A stretch of 64,000 bases of DNA from Bordetella genomosp. 10 (GCF_002261225.1 NZ_NEVM01000005.1:2852001-2916000), one strand, 5' to 3'; positions 27,270 to 36,595 are shown, counted from the stretch's first letter. Notes: generated by a model not told the origin, from the letters alone. A program made the numbers and translations.

Positions 27270-27965
27270 ATGACCCTCTTCCGCGCCGCCTTGCTGGACC
27301 TCGACGGGACCTTGCTCGATTCCATTCCCGACCTGGCGATGGCGGCCAACGCCATGCGCGTGGAACTGGGCATGGACGTCCTGCGCGAGGACGTCATCGC
27401 CACCTTCGTCGGCAAGGGCGTCGATAACCTGGTGCGCCGCACGCTGGCCGCCTCGCTGGAAGGCGAGGCCTGCGATGAAGCCCTGTTCCAGCGCGCCCGC
27501 GAGTCCTTCTACCGCCACTACCACCTGGTCAACGGCGACAAGGCGGTGGTGTTCGACGGCGTCCTCGACGGCCTGAAGGCCATGCGCGAGCTGGGCCTGA
27601 AGCTGGCCGTCGTCACCAACAAGCCCACCGAGTTCACGCTGCCCCTGCTGCAACGCACCGGCCTGGCCGGTTTCTTCCAGGCCGTGGTCTGCGGCGACAC
27701 CTGCGAGCGCAAGAAGCCGGACCCGCAGCCCGTGCAGCATGCCTGCGCGCTGCTGGACGTGGCGCCCGAATACGCCGTCACCATCGGCGACTCCCTGAAC
27801 GACACCCAGGCCGGGCGCGGCGCCGGCACCCGCGTGCTGGTGGTGCCCTACGGCTACAACGAAGGCGTCGACGTGCGCACGCTGGAAGTCGATGGTATAG
27901 TTGCCACGCTGGTCGACGCCGCCGACTGGATCGCGCGCGATGGCGCCGTCCTGAAAACGGCCTGA
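27270..27965 (+). CDS. gph: Phosphoglycolate phosphatase
   Basis: HAD-superfamily phosphatase of 231 residues. The nucleophile motif is LLDLDGTLLDSIPDL, motif II is VVTNKPTEF, the motif III lysine lies in CERKKPDPQP, and motif IV is TIGDSLNDTQAGR. It removes phosphate from 2-phosphoglycolate, a by-product of DNA repair. It lies 103 bases after rpe; the trpE leader begins about 86 bases after its stop, so trpE may be transcribed both from here and from its own promoter. Confidence 0.94.
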   Translation: MTLFRAALLDLDGTLLDSIPDLAMAANAMRVELGMDVLREDVIATFVGKGVDNLVRRTLAASLEGEACDEALFQRARESFYRHYHLVNGDKAVVFDGVLDGLKAMRELGLKLAVVTNKPTEFTLPLLQRTGLAGFFQAVVCGDTCERKKPDPQPVQHACALLDVAPEYAVTIGDSLNDTQAGRGAGTRVLVVPYGYNEGVDVRTLEVDGIVATLVDAADWIARDGAVLKTA

Positions 27966-28051
27966 TGCCGGCCACGCGCCGCGGCCGGGCTCCATGCTCC
28001 CGCGGCGGCCACCCTGAAAGCAGCACCCCACACTCGCAAACGTCAACGATC

Positions 28052-28126
28052 ATGATCGCCCTGACCCTGTCGCAACCCGCTCGCGCCACCTGGCGCTGGT
28101 GGCGTTTGTCTTCCGGGTGGCGATGA
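28052..28126 (+). CDS. trpL: trp leader peptide (attenuator of trpE)
   Basis: A 24-codon reading frame from ATG at 28052 to TGA at 28124-28126 carries four Trp codons: residues 14, 16, 17 and 23, with the core TWRWWR. It sits 136 bases before trpE and is followed by an intrinsic terminator at 28183-28214. The self-complementary CGCCACC/GGTGGCG around the Trp codons (28084-28104) can act as the early pairing segment. This is the classical design by which a ribosome stalled for lack of charged tRNA-Trp lets transcription continue. Confidence 0.85.
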   Translation: MIALTLSQPARATWRWWRLSSGWR

Positions 28127-28182
28127 CCGACGCGCCGCGCTGAACGTATTCGTACGGCGCCGCGCACAGCAGGACGATCCCC

Positions 28183-28214
28183 AAGCCCGGAACCAGATGA
28201 TGGCCGGGCTTTTT
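28183..28214 (+). terminator. trpE transcription attenuator
   Basis: AAGCCCGG at 28183-28190 pairs with CCGGGCTT at 28204-28211 around a 13-base loop, and a T-run covers 28210-28214. It lies 57 bases after the leader-peptide stop and 48 bases before trpE, as expected for an attenuator. Confidence 0.85.
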
Positions 28215-28261
28215 GCTGTTTACTACGCCCGGCCGGCAACGAAACCCCACCCGAGACCGAC

Positions 28262-29782
28262 ATGACCGAACTGGAATTCAAAGCGCTGGCCAAGGAAGGC
28301 TATAACCGCATCCCCCTCGTGGCAGAGACCTACGCCGACCTGGATACGCCGCTGGCGATCTACCTGAAACTGGCCCACGCCGGCCCGCAGGGCGGCCGCA
28401 TGAGCTGCCTGCTGGAATCGGTGGTCGGCGGCGAACGCTTCGGCCGCTATTCCTTCATCGGGCTGCCCGCCAGCACCGTGATCCGCGCGCAAGGCACGCT
28501 GACCGAGGTGCTGCGCGACGGCCAGGTGGTGGAGACCCACGAAGGCGATCCGCTGGCCTTCATCGAGCAATACCAGGCCCGCTTCAAGGTGGCGCTGCGC
28601 CCGGGCATGCCGCGCTTCGCCGGCGGCCTGGCCGGCTATTTCGGCTACGACACGGTCCGCCACATCGAGCCGCGCCTGGGCCCGGCCGTCAAGCCCTTCC
28701 CCGCCGGCATGGACGAAGGCACGCCGGACATCATGCTGCTGCACGTCGACGAACTGGTCATCGTCGACAACCTGGCGGGCCGCATCTACCTGATGGTCTA
28801 CGCCGATCCGCGCCAGCCCGAGGCCTATGGACAGGCCCAGCGGCGCCTGCGCGAACTGCGCGCCAAGCTGCGCAAGCCGGTGGAGATCCCGTACAGCCAC
28901 GCCAGCATGCAGACCGAGGAGCGGCGCGACTTCAAGAAGGAAGACTACCTGGCGGCCGTGCGCCGCGCCAAGGAATACATCGCCGCCGGCGACCTGATGC
29001 AGGTGCAGGTGGGCCAGGTCATCGCCAAGCCCTTCCGCGACGCGCCGCTGTCGCTCTATCGCGCGCTGCGGTCCCTGAATCCGTCGCCGTACATGTACTT
29101 CTGGAATTTCGGCGACTTCCAGGTGGTGGGCTCCTCGCCCGAAATCCTGGTTCGGCAGGAACGCGTGGTCGACCAGGGCGCCGAGAAATCGCAGATCACC
29201 ATCCGCCCGCTGGCCGGCACGCGCAAGCGCGGCGGCACGCCCGAGGAAGACGCCGCGCTGGCCGCCGAACTGCGCGCCGATCCCAAGGAGATCGCCGAGC
29301 ACGTGATGCTGATCGACCTGGCGCGCAACGACGTCGGCCGCGTCGCCGAGGTGGGTTCGGTCAAGGTGACCGACACCATGGCCATCGAGCGCTATTCGCA
29401 CGTCATGCACCTGGTCTCCAACGTGGCGGGCAACCTGAGCCCGGAGATGACCAGCATGGACGTGCTGCGCGCGGCCTTCCCCGCCGGCACGCTGACCGGC
29501 GCGCCCAAGGTGCGCGCCATGGAATTGATCGACGAACTGGAACCCGTGCGCCGCGGCATCTACGGCGGCGCGGCGGGCTACCTGAGCTACGGCGGCGAGA
29601 TGGACGTGGCCATCGCCATCCGCACCGGCGTGATCAAGAACGGCACGCTCTATGTGCAGGCGGCCGCCGGCATCGTGGCCGACTCCAGCCCGGAAGCCGA
29701 ATGGGCCGAGACCGAAGCCAAGGCGCGCGCCGTCCTGCGCGCGGCCGAGCAGGTGCAAAACGGGTTGGACGAGCCGATCTGA
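28262..29782 (+). CDS. trpE: Anthranilate synthase component I
   Basis: Large subunit of anthranilate synthase, 506 residues. It converts chorismate with ammonia, supplied by TrpG from glutamine, to anthranilate. Family features are the N-terminal regulatory LLESVVGGERFGRYSFIG, the catalytic core GDLMQVQVGQ, SPEILVR, IRPLAGTRKRGGTPEED, LIDLARNDVGRV, AAFPAGTLTGAPKVRAM and RGIYGGAAGYLSYGGEMDVAIAIRT. The LLES element and adjoining residues are where Trp feedback acts in relatives. Expression is expected to be set by the attenuator just upstream. Its partner trpG lies 7.4 kb away. Confidence 0.97.
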   Translation: MTELEFKALAKEGYNRIPLVAETYADLDTPLAIYLKLAHAGPQGGRMSCLLESVVGGERFGRYSFIGLPASTVIRAQGTLTEVLRDGQVVETHEGDPLAFIEQYQARFKVALRPGMPRFAGGLAGYFGYDTVRHIEPRLGPAVKPFPAGMDEGTPDIMLLHVDELVIVDNLAGRIYLMVYADPRQPEAYGQAQRRLRELRAKLRKPVEIPYSHASMQTEERRDFKKEDYLAAVRRAKEYIAAGDLMQVQVGQVIAKPFRDAPLSLYRALRSLNPSPYMYFWNFGDFQVVGSSPEILVRQERVVDQGAEKSQITIRPLAGTRKRGGTPEEDAALAAELRADPKEIAEHVMLIDLARNDVGRVAEVGSVKVTDTMAIERYSHVMHLVSNVAGNLSPEMTSMDVLRAAFPAGTLTGAPKVRAMELIDELEPVRRGIYGGAAGYLSYGGEMDVAIAIRTGVIKNGTLYVQAAAGIVADSSPEAEWAETEAKARAVLRAAEQVQNGLDEPI

Positions 29783-29887
29783 ACGGGGACTGGCGTCGTG
29801 TCCCGGAAGTGGGCGGGACACGGCGCCGGCCTGTCCTGACGGGGACGAACCTATCGTCCCAGGCGGTTACTCACCAGCGCAATAGGG

Positions 29888-29913
29888 CCGGCCGGGCATG
29901 CGAGCCCGGCCGG
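29888..29913 (+). other. Strong hairpin after trpE
   Basis: CCGGCCGGGC and GCCCGGCCGG form a perfect 10-bp stem with a 6-base loop, 105 bases after the trpE stop and 28 bases before the next gene. There is no T-run. It could end the trpE transcript weakly or protect its 3' end. Confidence 0.5.
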
Positions 29914-29941
29914 ACTTCCAACCTGTTGAGAGGCCTCCGCC

Positions 29942-31582
29942 ATGACTTTCCCGCCCCCGCTCGCCGGCTCCGGCCCGGCAGACGTTGTATTAGAGCCGGC
30001 GCAGATCCAGGCGCTGCGGCGTCTCGGCCCGCCCGTGCCGGCCATCACGGTCAGGAAGGGCACGCAAAGAGCCCTGTTCCGCTCGGTCGAATACTTTCTC
30101 ATGATGGACACCGCGGAGGTCCGCGCCATCATGTCCGGGGCGCATCCTGAAAAGCGCGCCATGCGCCCCGGCACCGATCCGGCGCCTGCCGCCCAGGACA
30201 GCGCGGGGGATGACATGGGGGCGTCGCGTCTTGATTTTCCCCGGTTTGCCCGTCTTCCCGAGTCCGCGGACGCCGCTCCCGGCAGCCGCCGACCGTCGTC
30301 GGCGTCCCTGGCCTCGCTGGCGCTTGCGTCGGAGGATGCGTGGAACCTTGGGTCCGATATCTCGTCGGACGCCGGCTATGCCAGCAGTTCCAACGAAGAG
30401 GCGTGGGCGTCCCGGGATGACGTGTCCCTCCCTTCGAGCCGCAGCGCTTCCTTCCGCGGTGCATCTTTCCGTGGCGCCTCCCTCCACGACGTGTCTTTCC
30501 GTGACGCCCCCGTACCTGGCGATGCCCTTTCGGCCGCCGATACGGATCCGCCGCGGTTGGCGCATGCGCCGCCGCCCGTGCCCAACGCGCTGCTCGACCG
30601 CGACGGCGCTTCGTGCGACAAGGCAAACGAAGCCGCCCGGCTCATGGATCGATTGCCCGAGGAAATCCGCATGGCGCCGATACAGACGGCCTGGGCCAAG
30701 GCGCGCCGGCTGCGCCAGGACCTGACCCGGCTCGCCAGCCTGGACCAGCAGGCCGAGTACTACCGCAACGGCGGATTCATCGAGGAAGGGGGAAAGGCGA
30801 AAGGCTCGGGAGACGGCCCGCTGCGCAGCGTCGCAACACTTTGCCAGCTCCTGGAATACCCCTCCTACGCGGACATCCTCGCATCCTTTCCGGCATGGCC
30901 GCAGACCTCCGGCTTCCTGAAGTCCTGGGGCAACCAGGACGCGTACCAAGTCCAGGATGCCGCCACCGGCGACGCGGACGCATACACGCTGCTGCGCGCG
31001 GAATTCGTGGAACATCTGGCTTGCCTGGAACAGGTGCTCCTGCAAGTGAAGGAAAGAAAGCATCCTGCCTTGCGCTTGCCGCCGCTGGACGTGCCGCCCA
31101 CGGCCGACGAACTTTCGCCATCTCGGCCGTATGGAAAGGCGCCGTCCGCGGCAGGACAGCGAGCGCGTGCGCCGAGGATGGTCAGGCTGTGGACCGGAAT
31201 CCGGCAGCGTCTGCCGCAGATGCGGCGTCTGCCGGCCGCGATCATGGGGATCGTCCATCGCGCCAGGGAAAGAATCCGTGCCTGGTTCGGGCCCGCGCCA
31301 GGCGGCGATATCCTGTCGAAGGACATCGGTGCCCCCTTGATCCCGACGGAAGCCGCCGCCAGCCCATCTCCGGCGCGAAGACTCCGGCCAGCCTTCACAT
31401 GGCCGGGCGCGACAGGAGCGACCGAAGCGACCGCTGAGCCCGGCGAATACCGGAGACTGTCCGAGGACAACTTCAGCGATATTGCTTTTATCGACGAAGA
31501 CGAGACGGATGGCGCGCCACCCGCTATCCCTGCCGCGCGCACTGGCATGGCGGCACGCGACGCGAACGCCCTCTCGCGATAG
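29942..31582 (+). CDS. Unrecognised 546-residue Ser/Ala/Arg-rich protein between the trp loci
   Basis: I do not recognise this protein. GAGAGG precedes the ATG. There is no signal peptide or clear membrane helix. Residues 1-75 look ordered (LEPAQIQALRRLGPPVPAITVRKG), 76-215 are Ser/Asp-rich and probably disordered. Residues 169-189 form four pentapeptide-like units (ASFRG, ASFRG, ASLHD, VSFRD). Residues about 222-375 look helical and may be a folded domain with Trp, Tyr and Leu. A basic stretch (about 405-450) and an acidic tail (SEDNFSDIAFIDEDE) follow. Third-position GC looks less extreme than in the neighbours. A secreted effector is one guess from the overall make-up; no motif proves it. 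Confidence 0.7.
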   Translation: MTFPPPLAGSGPADVVLEPAQIQALRRLGPPVPAITVRKGTQRALFRSVEYFLMMDTAEVRAIMSGAHPEKRAMRPGTDPAPAAQDSAGDDMGASRLDFPRFARLPESADAAPGSRRPSSASLASLALASEDAWNLGSDISSDAGYASSSNEEAWASRDDVSLPSSRSASFRGASFRGASLHDVSFRDAPVPGDALSAADTDPPRLAHAPPPVPNALLDRDGASCDKANEAARLMDRLPEEIRMAPIQTAWAKARRLRQDLTRLASLDQQAEYYRNGGFIEEGGKAKGSGDGPLRSVATLCQLLEYPSYADILASFPAWPQTSGFLKSWGNQDAYQVQDAATGDADAYTLLRAEFVEHLACLEQVLLQVKERKHPALRLPPLDVPPTADELSPSRPYGKAPSAAGQRARAPRMVRLWTGIRQRLPQMRRLPAAIMGIVHRARERIRAWFGPAPGGDILSKDIGAPLIPTEAAASPSPARRLRPAFTWPGATGATEATAEPGEYRRLSEDNFSDIAFIDEDETDGAPPAIPAARTGMAARDANALSR

Positions 31583-31619
31583 CCACGGAGCCCGACGCGC
31601 GGCCTGTCGACACGGCCTG

Positions 31620-32726
31620 CTACAGGCCCTCGGCCGGCCGGCCGCGCGTGACGCGGGCGGCGATGAAGCGGGCGATGGCGGGCCCCGTCATCACCACCAG
31701 CACGAAGCGCAGCGTCTGCATCGCCAGCACGAAGGACATGTCCACGTCGTGGCTGGTGGCCGCGATGATGGCGACCGAGTCGGCGCCGCCGGGGCTGGTG
31801 GCCAGGTAAGCGGTCAGGGGATCGATGCCGGCCCAGTCCACCAGGGCCACGGCGAACAAACCGCAGATGCCGATCAACAGGAAAGTCGACACCAGCACCT
31901 TGGGCAGCGCCCGCCACGCCACCGCCAGGATGGGACGGGTGAAGCGCAGCCCGATATTCCAGCCGACGACGGCGTACGCCAGGGCGAGCAGCCAGGGGGG
32001 CAGTTCCAGCGTCACCCCTTCCACCAGGTGCAGGACGATGCCGATCGCCATGGGCAGCAGCAGCGCGCCGGCCGGGATGCGCAGCACGCGCCCCAGCCAG
32101 GCTCCGCCCAGCGCCAGCAACAGCGTGCCCAGCAAGGACCAGGGCGACACCGGCGGAAACCAGTCCATCGCCACGGGCGGCGGCGCTTCCGGCGCGCCGC
32201 TCTCCACGAAGACGTGCGCCACCAGGGACGCGACCACGGCCACGCACACCACGCGCAGGTATTGCATGAACGCCACCAGCCGCGTATCGGCGCCGTAGGA
32301 TTCCGCCATCAGGGTCATCGCGGCGGCGGCGCCGGGGGACGCGCCCCACACCGCGGTGGTGCCCGGAAACACGCGCAGGCGCGCCAGCAGCCACCCCAGG
32401 CCATTGGCCGCGACGGTCACGGCGGCCACGCCGCCGAAGAACAAGGGCCACTTGTCGCCCACCGTGCCCACGACCGAAGGCGGGATGCCGCGCGCGATCA
32501 TGCAACCGATCAGGCCCTGCGCCGCGATGAACAAGGAACCGGACAGATGCACCTGCATGCCGGCCATCATCGCCAGCACGGCGGCCAGCATGGGGCCCAG
32601 CATCAGGCCGGCCGGCAGGCCCGCATGATGCAGCAGCGCGGCCAGCAAGGCGGACACGGCGGCGAGCAGGCCCCAGGCGCGCAGGCGGGGCGGGACGATG
32701 CGAGGCAGGGACAGGGCTCTGTTCAT
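31620..32726 (-). CDS. AbrB-family (ammonia monooxygenase-like) integral membrane protein
   Basis: Membrane protein of 368 residues with about ten hydrophobic segments arranged as two similar halves. Repeated features include LPAGLMLGPMLAAVLAMMAG in the first half and RIPAGALLLPMAIGIVLHL in the second, plus SPGAAAAMTLMAESYGAD paired with SPGGADSVAIIAATSHDVD. This is the AbrB duplication family, often misnamed a transcription regulator or ammonia monooxygenase. Transport of a small molecule is likely; the substrate is unknown. Its ATG overlaps the stop of the MarR gene by four bases, so the regulator and membrane protein form an operon. Confidence 0.82.
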   Translation of the reverse strand: MNRALSLPRIVPPRLRAWGLLAAVSALLAALLHHAGLPAGLMLGPMLAAVLAMMAGMQVHLSGSLFIAAQGLIGCMIARGIPPSVVGTVGDKWPLFFGGVAAVTVAANGLGWLLARLRVFPGTTAVWGASPGAAAAMTLMAESYGADTRLVAFMQYLRVVCVAVVASLVAHVFVESGAPEAPPPVAMDWFPPVSPWSLLGTLLLALGGAWLGRVLRIPAGALLLPMAIGIVLHLVEGVTLELPPWLLALAYAVVGWNIGLRFTRPILAVAWRALPKVLVSTFLLIGICGLFAVALVDWAGIDPLTAYLATSPGGADSVAIIAATSHDVDMSFVLAMQTLRFVLVVMTGPAIARFIAARVTRGRPAEGL

Positions 32727-33175
32727 GCCTGCGCCAGCCTTTCCAGCAATTGCACGGCCTGCGCCAGCGTCTTGCGCTCGGCCGGGTCCAGGCGCGCATG
32801 GATGGCGCCGGACAGCCAGTCCTCGCGCACCGCCCGGTGCGTCTTGAACCAGGCCTGGCCCTTGGGCGTCAGCGACCACAGGGTCTGGCGGCCATCGTGC
32901 GGGTCGGCGACGCCTTCCGCGTAGCCGCCTTCGTGCAGGGCGGCCACCAGGGCGCCCATCGTCTGCGGCTTCACCCCTTCGGCGCGCGCCAGCGTGCTCA
33001 CCGTGGCGCGGGCCAGCCGTTCCAGTTGCGCCACCACGCTGATCTGCGGCCACGTCAGGGCCGCCGCCGGCGCCTCCTCGCGCAAGCGCCGGCGCAAACG
33101 GCTCATGGAGGCGCGCAGGTCGGCCGCGATGCGCAGCGTTTCCTGGGTGCCCGAACGGGCGCGCGGGGTGGTCAT
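32723..33175 (-). CDS. MarR-family transcriptional regulator
   Basis: A 150-residue winged helix-turn-helix regulator started at the ATG at 33175; an in-frame start at 33232 is possible. The MarR core runs from [15 protein letters not shown] through [29 protein letters not shown], with the wing [17 protein letters not shown]. It is co-translated with the AbrB-type membrane protein and probably represses that operon. An AT-rich stretch with a small palindrome at 33295-33306 lies upstream. Confidence 0.88.
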   Translation of the reverse strand: MTTPRARSGTQETLRIAADLRASMSRLRRRLREEAPAAALTWPQISVVAQLERLARATVSTLARAEGVKPQTMGALVAALHEGGYAEGVADPHDGRQTLWSLTPKGQAWFKTHRAVREDWLSGAIHARLDPAERKTLAQAVQLLERLAQA

Positions 33176-33552
33176 GGAGATGCCTGGACGGATGGACGTC
33201 CTCGGGAAAGGACGCCCGGAAAGCCGAAACACGCCGCGGGATGACGAGAGACGCCGCCGCGCGGCCTGGGTCGGGAAGGGAATATATGAAGTTTACCTTC
33301 AAAGGTTGCCTGTATAAAAGCGATAAATGCATATCCGCGAAGGTAGAACCGCCGGCGCCCGCCCGGCAGCCGCCGGACCGCCCGGGAACCGCCTCGTTAT
33401 CTCCCGCCTGCTCGCGGGCGTGGCGGCGAAACGGCAATCGCGGCACGACAGCTAGGCGTCAGATCCGCCGGCGCGATAAAGTAGCGGGGGTCGGGCCGGG
33501 CGGCCGGCCAGCGTCGCCGCCCTCATGGGCCCCTGCCTTGGAAGGAAAGAAC
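33176..33552. other. 377-bp divergent intergenic region between marR and gnd
   Basis: The part 33280-33335 is markedly AT-rich. It holds a palindrome ACCTT-CA-AAGGT at 33295-33306 and a TATAAA at 33313-33318, so promoters and an operator for one or both divergent genes are likely. No gene is supported. Confidence 0.5.
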
Positions 33553-34530
33553 ATGCACATAGGATTGATCGGCCTGGGCCGGATGGGCGCCAACATCGCC
33601 CGCCGCCTGCTGCGCGGCGGCCATGCCGTGACCGGATACGACCGCGCCGAGGCGGCGGTCGGCGCCCTGCGCGCCGATGGCGGCGGCGGCGCGGCCAGCG
33701 TCGCCGAACTGGTGCAGGCCCTGCCCGCGCCGCGCGCGGTATGGGTCATGCTGCCCGCCGGCGCCATCACGGAAGCCACCATCGACGAGCTGGCGGGGCT
33801 GATGCAGCCCGGCGACGTCATCATCGACGGCGGCAACACCATGTACAAGGACGACATGCGGCGCGCCCGGGCCCTCGCCGGCCGCGGCATCGAGTATGTC
33901 GACGTCGGCACGTCCGGCGGCGTGTGGGGCCTGGAGCGCGGCTACTGCATGATGATAGGCGGCGAGAAAAAGGTGGTCGACCACCTCGACCCCATCTTCG
34001 CCTGCCTGGCGCCCGGCCTGGGCGACATCCCGCGCACGCCCGGCCGCGAAGGCAGCGACCCGCGCGCCGAACAGGGCTACATCCATGCCGGCCCCGCGGG
34101 CGCCGGCCATTTCGTCAAGATGGTGCACAACGGCATCGAATACGGCCTGATGCAGGCCTACGCGGAAGGCTTCGACCTGCTGCGTTCCAAGGGTTCGGAC
34201 GCCCTGCCCGAGGACCAGCGCCTGCCGATCAACGTCGCCGACGTCGCCGAGGTGTGGCGCCGGGGCAGCGTGGTGTCGTCCTGGCTGCTCGACCTGACGG
34301 CCATCGCGCTGGCGCGCGACGCCGAACTGAGCACCTTCTCCGGCGAAGTGGCCGACAGCGGCGAAGGCCGCTGGACCATCGACGCGGCGGTCGAGCAGGC
34401 GGTGCCGGTGCCTGTCCTGGCCGGCGCCCTGTTCGCGCGTTTCCGTTCACGCCAGGAACATACGTATGCGGACAAGATCCTGTCCGCCATGCGCTTCGGC
34501 TTCGGCGGCCACGTCGAGAAAAAGGACTAA
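33553..34530 (+). CDS. gnd: 6-phosphogluconate dehydrogenase, decarboxylating (short form)
   Basis: Converts 6-phosphogluconate to ribulose 5-phosphate and CO2. At 325 residues it belongs to the short form, not the 470-residue enterobacterial type. It has the NAD(P) motif [34 protein letters not shown], the substrate signature [21 protein letters not shown], and the catalytic Lys/Asn in [30 protein letters not shown] precedes the ATG at 33553. The lactonase gene pgl follows, so the two make consecutive steps of the oxidative pentose phosphate pathway; zwf is not in the window. Confidence 0.93.
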   Translation: MHIGLIGLGRMGANIARRLLRGGHAVTGYDRAEAAVGALRADGGGGAASVAELVQALPAPRAVWVMLPAGAITEATIDELAGLMQPGDVIIDGGNTMYKDDMRRARALAGRGIEYVDVGTSGGVWGLERGYCMMIGGEKKVVDHLDPIFACLAPGLGDIPRTPGREGSDPRAEQGYIHAGPAGAGHFVKMVHNGIEYGLMQAYAEGFDLLRSKGSDALPEDQRLPINVADVAEVWRRGSVVSSWLLDLTAIALARDAELSTFSGEVADSGEGRWTIDAAVEQAVPVPVLAGALFARFRSRQEHTYADKILSAMRFGFGGHVEKKD

Positions 34531-34675
34531 GCTCAACGACTCCCGGGCATGCCGTATGCATGTCCCGCGCGCCGGTTGCCGCGTGAAGCCCGACGGCCGG
34601 CGCGCCTGGATGGAACCGCCCCCCTGGCCCCAACCCTCGGGACCTCTCCACGAGGTCCTCAACCTGGAGCAAGCC

Positions 34676-35419
34676 ATGACCGGATCTTCCCGTACTCCCG
34701 CCGCCAGCGGCACCTTGCATGTCTACGCCACGCCCGCCGAATTGATCGAAGGCGCCGCCAAGTGGCTGGTGGAACACATCGAGGCCAGCGAGGACCGCTA
34801 CGCCCTGGCCCTGTCCGGCGGGTCCACGCCCAAGCCGCTGTATGAAAGACTGGCCCGTCCCGACCTGGCCCGCCGCATCGACTGGAAGCGGGTCCACCTG
34901 TTCTGGGGCGACGAACGCTTCGTGCCGCACGATCACCCGGACAGCAACTACCGCATGGCGAAGCTGGCGCTGATCGACCACGTGCCCATCCCGCCCGCCA
35001 ACGTGCATGCCGTGCCCACCGACGGCACGCCCGAATCGGCCGCGCAACGTTATGCGCAGACGTTGCGCGATTTCTACGGCGCCGACCGGCTGGATCCCAA
35101 CCGCCCGCTGTTCGACCTCAACCTGCTGGGCATCGGCGACGACGGCCACACCGCCTCCCTGTTTCCCGGCGCGCCGCAGTTGCTGGAGGAAAAGGAATGG
35201 GTGGCGGCAGTGGTCGGCCAGAAGCCCGAACCGCGCATCACGCTGACCTATCCCGTGCTGGACAGCGCCGACACGGTGGCCTTCCTGGCCCAGGGCGCGG
35301 CCAAGCGCGAGCCGGTCGCGCGGGCGCGCCGCCACGATCCCAACACGCCGGCCGGCCTGGTCGCGCCGCGCGGCGACCTGCTCTGGTTCCTCGACAAGGC
35401 GGCGGCGCCGGCGCAATAA
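34676..35419 (+). CDS. pgl: 6-phosphogluconolactonase
   Basis: Hydrolyses 6-phosphoglucono-1,5-lactone to 6-phosphogluconate. It has 247 residues of the NagB/Pgl fold: LALSGGSTPKPLYERLA, VHLFWGDERFVPHDHPDSNYRMAK, DLNLLGIGDDGHTASLFPG and a C-terminal RITLTYPVLDSADTVAFLAQG. The ATG at 34676 is chosen over earlier in-frame starts because it begins just before the conserved fold. It lies 145 bases after gnd, on the same strand. Confidence 0.93.
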   Translation: MTGSSRTPAASGTLHVYATPAELIEGAAKWLVEHIEASEDRYALALSGGSTPKPLYERLARPDLARRIDWKRVHLFWGDERFVPHDHPDSNYRMAKLALIDHVPIPPANVHAVPTDGTPESAAQRYAQTLRDFYGADRLDPNRPLFDLNLLGIGDDGHTASLFPGAPQLLEEKEWVAAVVGQKPEPRITLTYPVLDSADTVAFLAQGAAKREPVARARRHDPNTPAGLVAPRGDLLWFLDKAAAPAQ

Positions 35420-35443
35420 GGCCAGGACCGGGCAAAGCCGGGC

Positions 35444-36595
35444 TCACGCGTCGCGCGACCCGAGCAGCGCCCGCAAGGCGTCCTCCAGTTGCTGGGCGTT
35501 GTCCCGCACCAGGGCCCACTCGGGCGCCGGCATGGACGCGTCCGCGGCGGCGGATTGTGGCCGCGGGCCCATATGAGCGCGCCGGGCCGCCCCAAGCGCG
35601 AATCCTCCCTCGGGGAGGCGGTCGCGCAGCGACAGGAGGGCAGTCCAGCGGGCGCGCGGGTCGTCGTCATTGAGCACGACCACCGCGGACTCCTTGGCCA
35701 GCGCCATGCAACTGTCGGACAGCCATTGGCAATACGCCGTCACCGCGGCGGGCGGCGCCGTATTCGTATGCGAGATGGCGCGGCTCAGGCTTTCGGCCAG
35801 CAGGAGCGCCACGGCATAGGCGCGCACCGCATGGCGATCGTAACGGCGCGCGACGAAGGCGATGCGTCCGGCATTGAGCCGTCCCCGCAGCGACCAGCGC
35901 TTGCTGACCTGCGCCTCCGCCACGGCGGCGCGCAAGGCGGCCAGGGATTCCTGCGCCTGCTGCAGGCGGCCCAGCGCCGCCTCGGCGGCATCGCCGCTGC
36001 GCGCCTCGCAGGCCTTGAGCGACCGGTCCAGGCCATTGCCGATCTGCAGCAGGAAGTCGGAGGCGGCGCGCCCTATGTCCTTGAAGGGGTTGGACGTGAA
36101 CAGCACCTGGCTGAACAGCAGCCCGACCGCGGCGCCCAGCAGGACGTCGAGCAGGCGCGTGCCGCCCGCCGTGCTTGGCCCCATGGCCAGCACCAGCGCC
36201 ACCGACACGCCGGCCTGGATAGGCACCACCGGCGTCGGGCCGATGACGGCGCCCGCCAGGATGGCGAAGAACATGCCGACGCTCATGCGGACCAGCGGGT
36301 AGGTGTCCGGCAATTGCCACATCAGCTCGCCCATCACGATGCCGAGCGCGCAGCCGATCACCAGGTTGCGCGCCTGCTTGAGGTGGCTGGGCACGCCCGG
36401 CGCCAGGCACACCACGGCGCTGACCAGGGCAAAGGTGGGGTGCTGGTGGCCCCACAGCCGCACCGCCAGGAGCCACGCCACCGCGCAAGCCAGCGCGGTC
36501 GCCAGCGCATCGCGCGCGGCCAGCCGGGCCCGTGAAGGAAACGTGGTGGTGATCTGGCGCCAGGCCAAGCGTAGACGAACGAGCCAGTGCAACAA
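35444..36595 (-). CDS. FUSC-family (fusaric-acid-resistance-like) inner membrane protein
   Basis: A 383-residue protein with six hydrophobic segments in residues 25-175 (for example ARDALATALACAVAWLLAVRLWG and LLDVLLGAAVGLLFSQVLFTSNP). A long soluble helical C-terminal part follows (about 180-383). This is the half-size FUSC architecture seen in aromatic-acid efflux proteins (AaeB-like) and YccS-like proteins. The start is TTG at 36595, with GGGAG just upstream. It is divergent from the trpGDC leader region; a role in aromatic compound export is possible but unproven. Confidence 0.82.
   Translation of the reverse strand: MLHWLVRLRLAWRQITTTFPSRARLAARDALATALACAVAWLLAVRLWGHQHPTFALVSAVVCLAPGVPSHLKQARNLVIGCALGIVMGELMWQLPDTYPLVRMSVGMFFAILAGAVIGPTPVVPIQAGVSVALVLAMGPSTAGGTRLLDVLLGAAVGLLFSQVLFTSNPFKDIGRAASDFLLQIGNGLDRSLKACEARSGDAAEAALGRLQQAQESLAALRAAVAEAQVSKRWSLRGRLNAGRIAFVARRYDRHAVRAYAVALLLAESLSRAISHTNTAPPAAVTAYCQWLSDSCMALAKESAVVVLNDDDPRARWTALLSLRDRLPEGGFALGAARRAHMGPRPQSAAADASMPAPEWALVRDNAQQLEDALRALLGSRDA

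Noticed and set aside
30446..30515. Pentapeptide-repeat protein label for the unknown 546-residue gene
   Set aside because: Only four units are present, too few for a pentapeptide-repeat helix.
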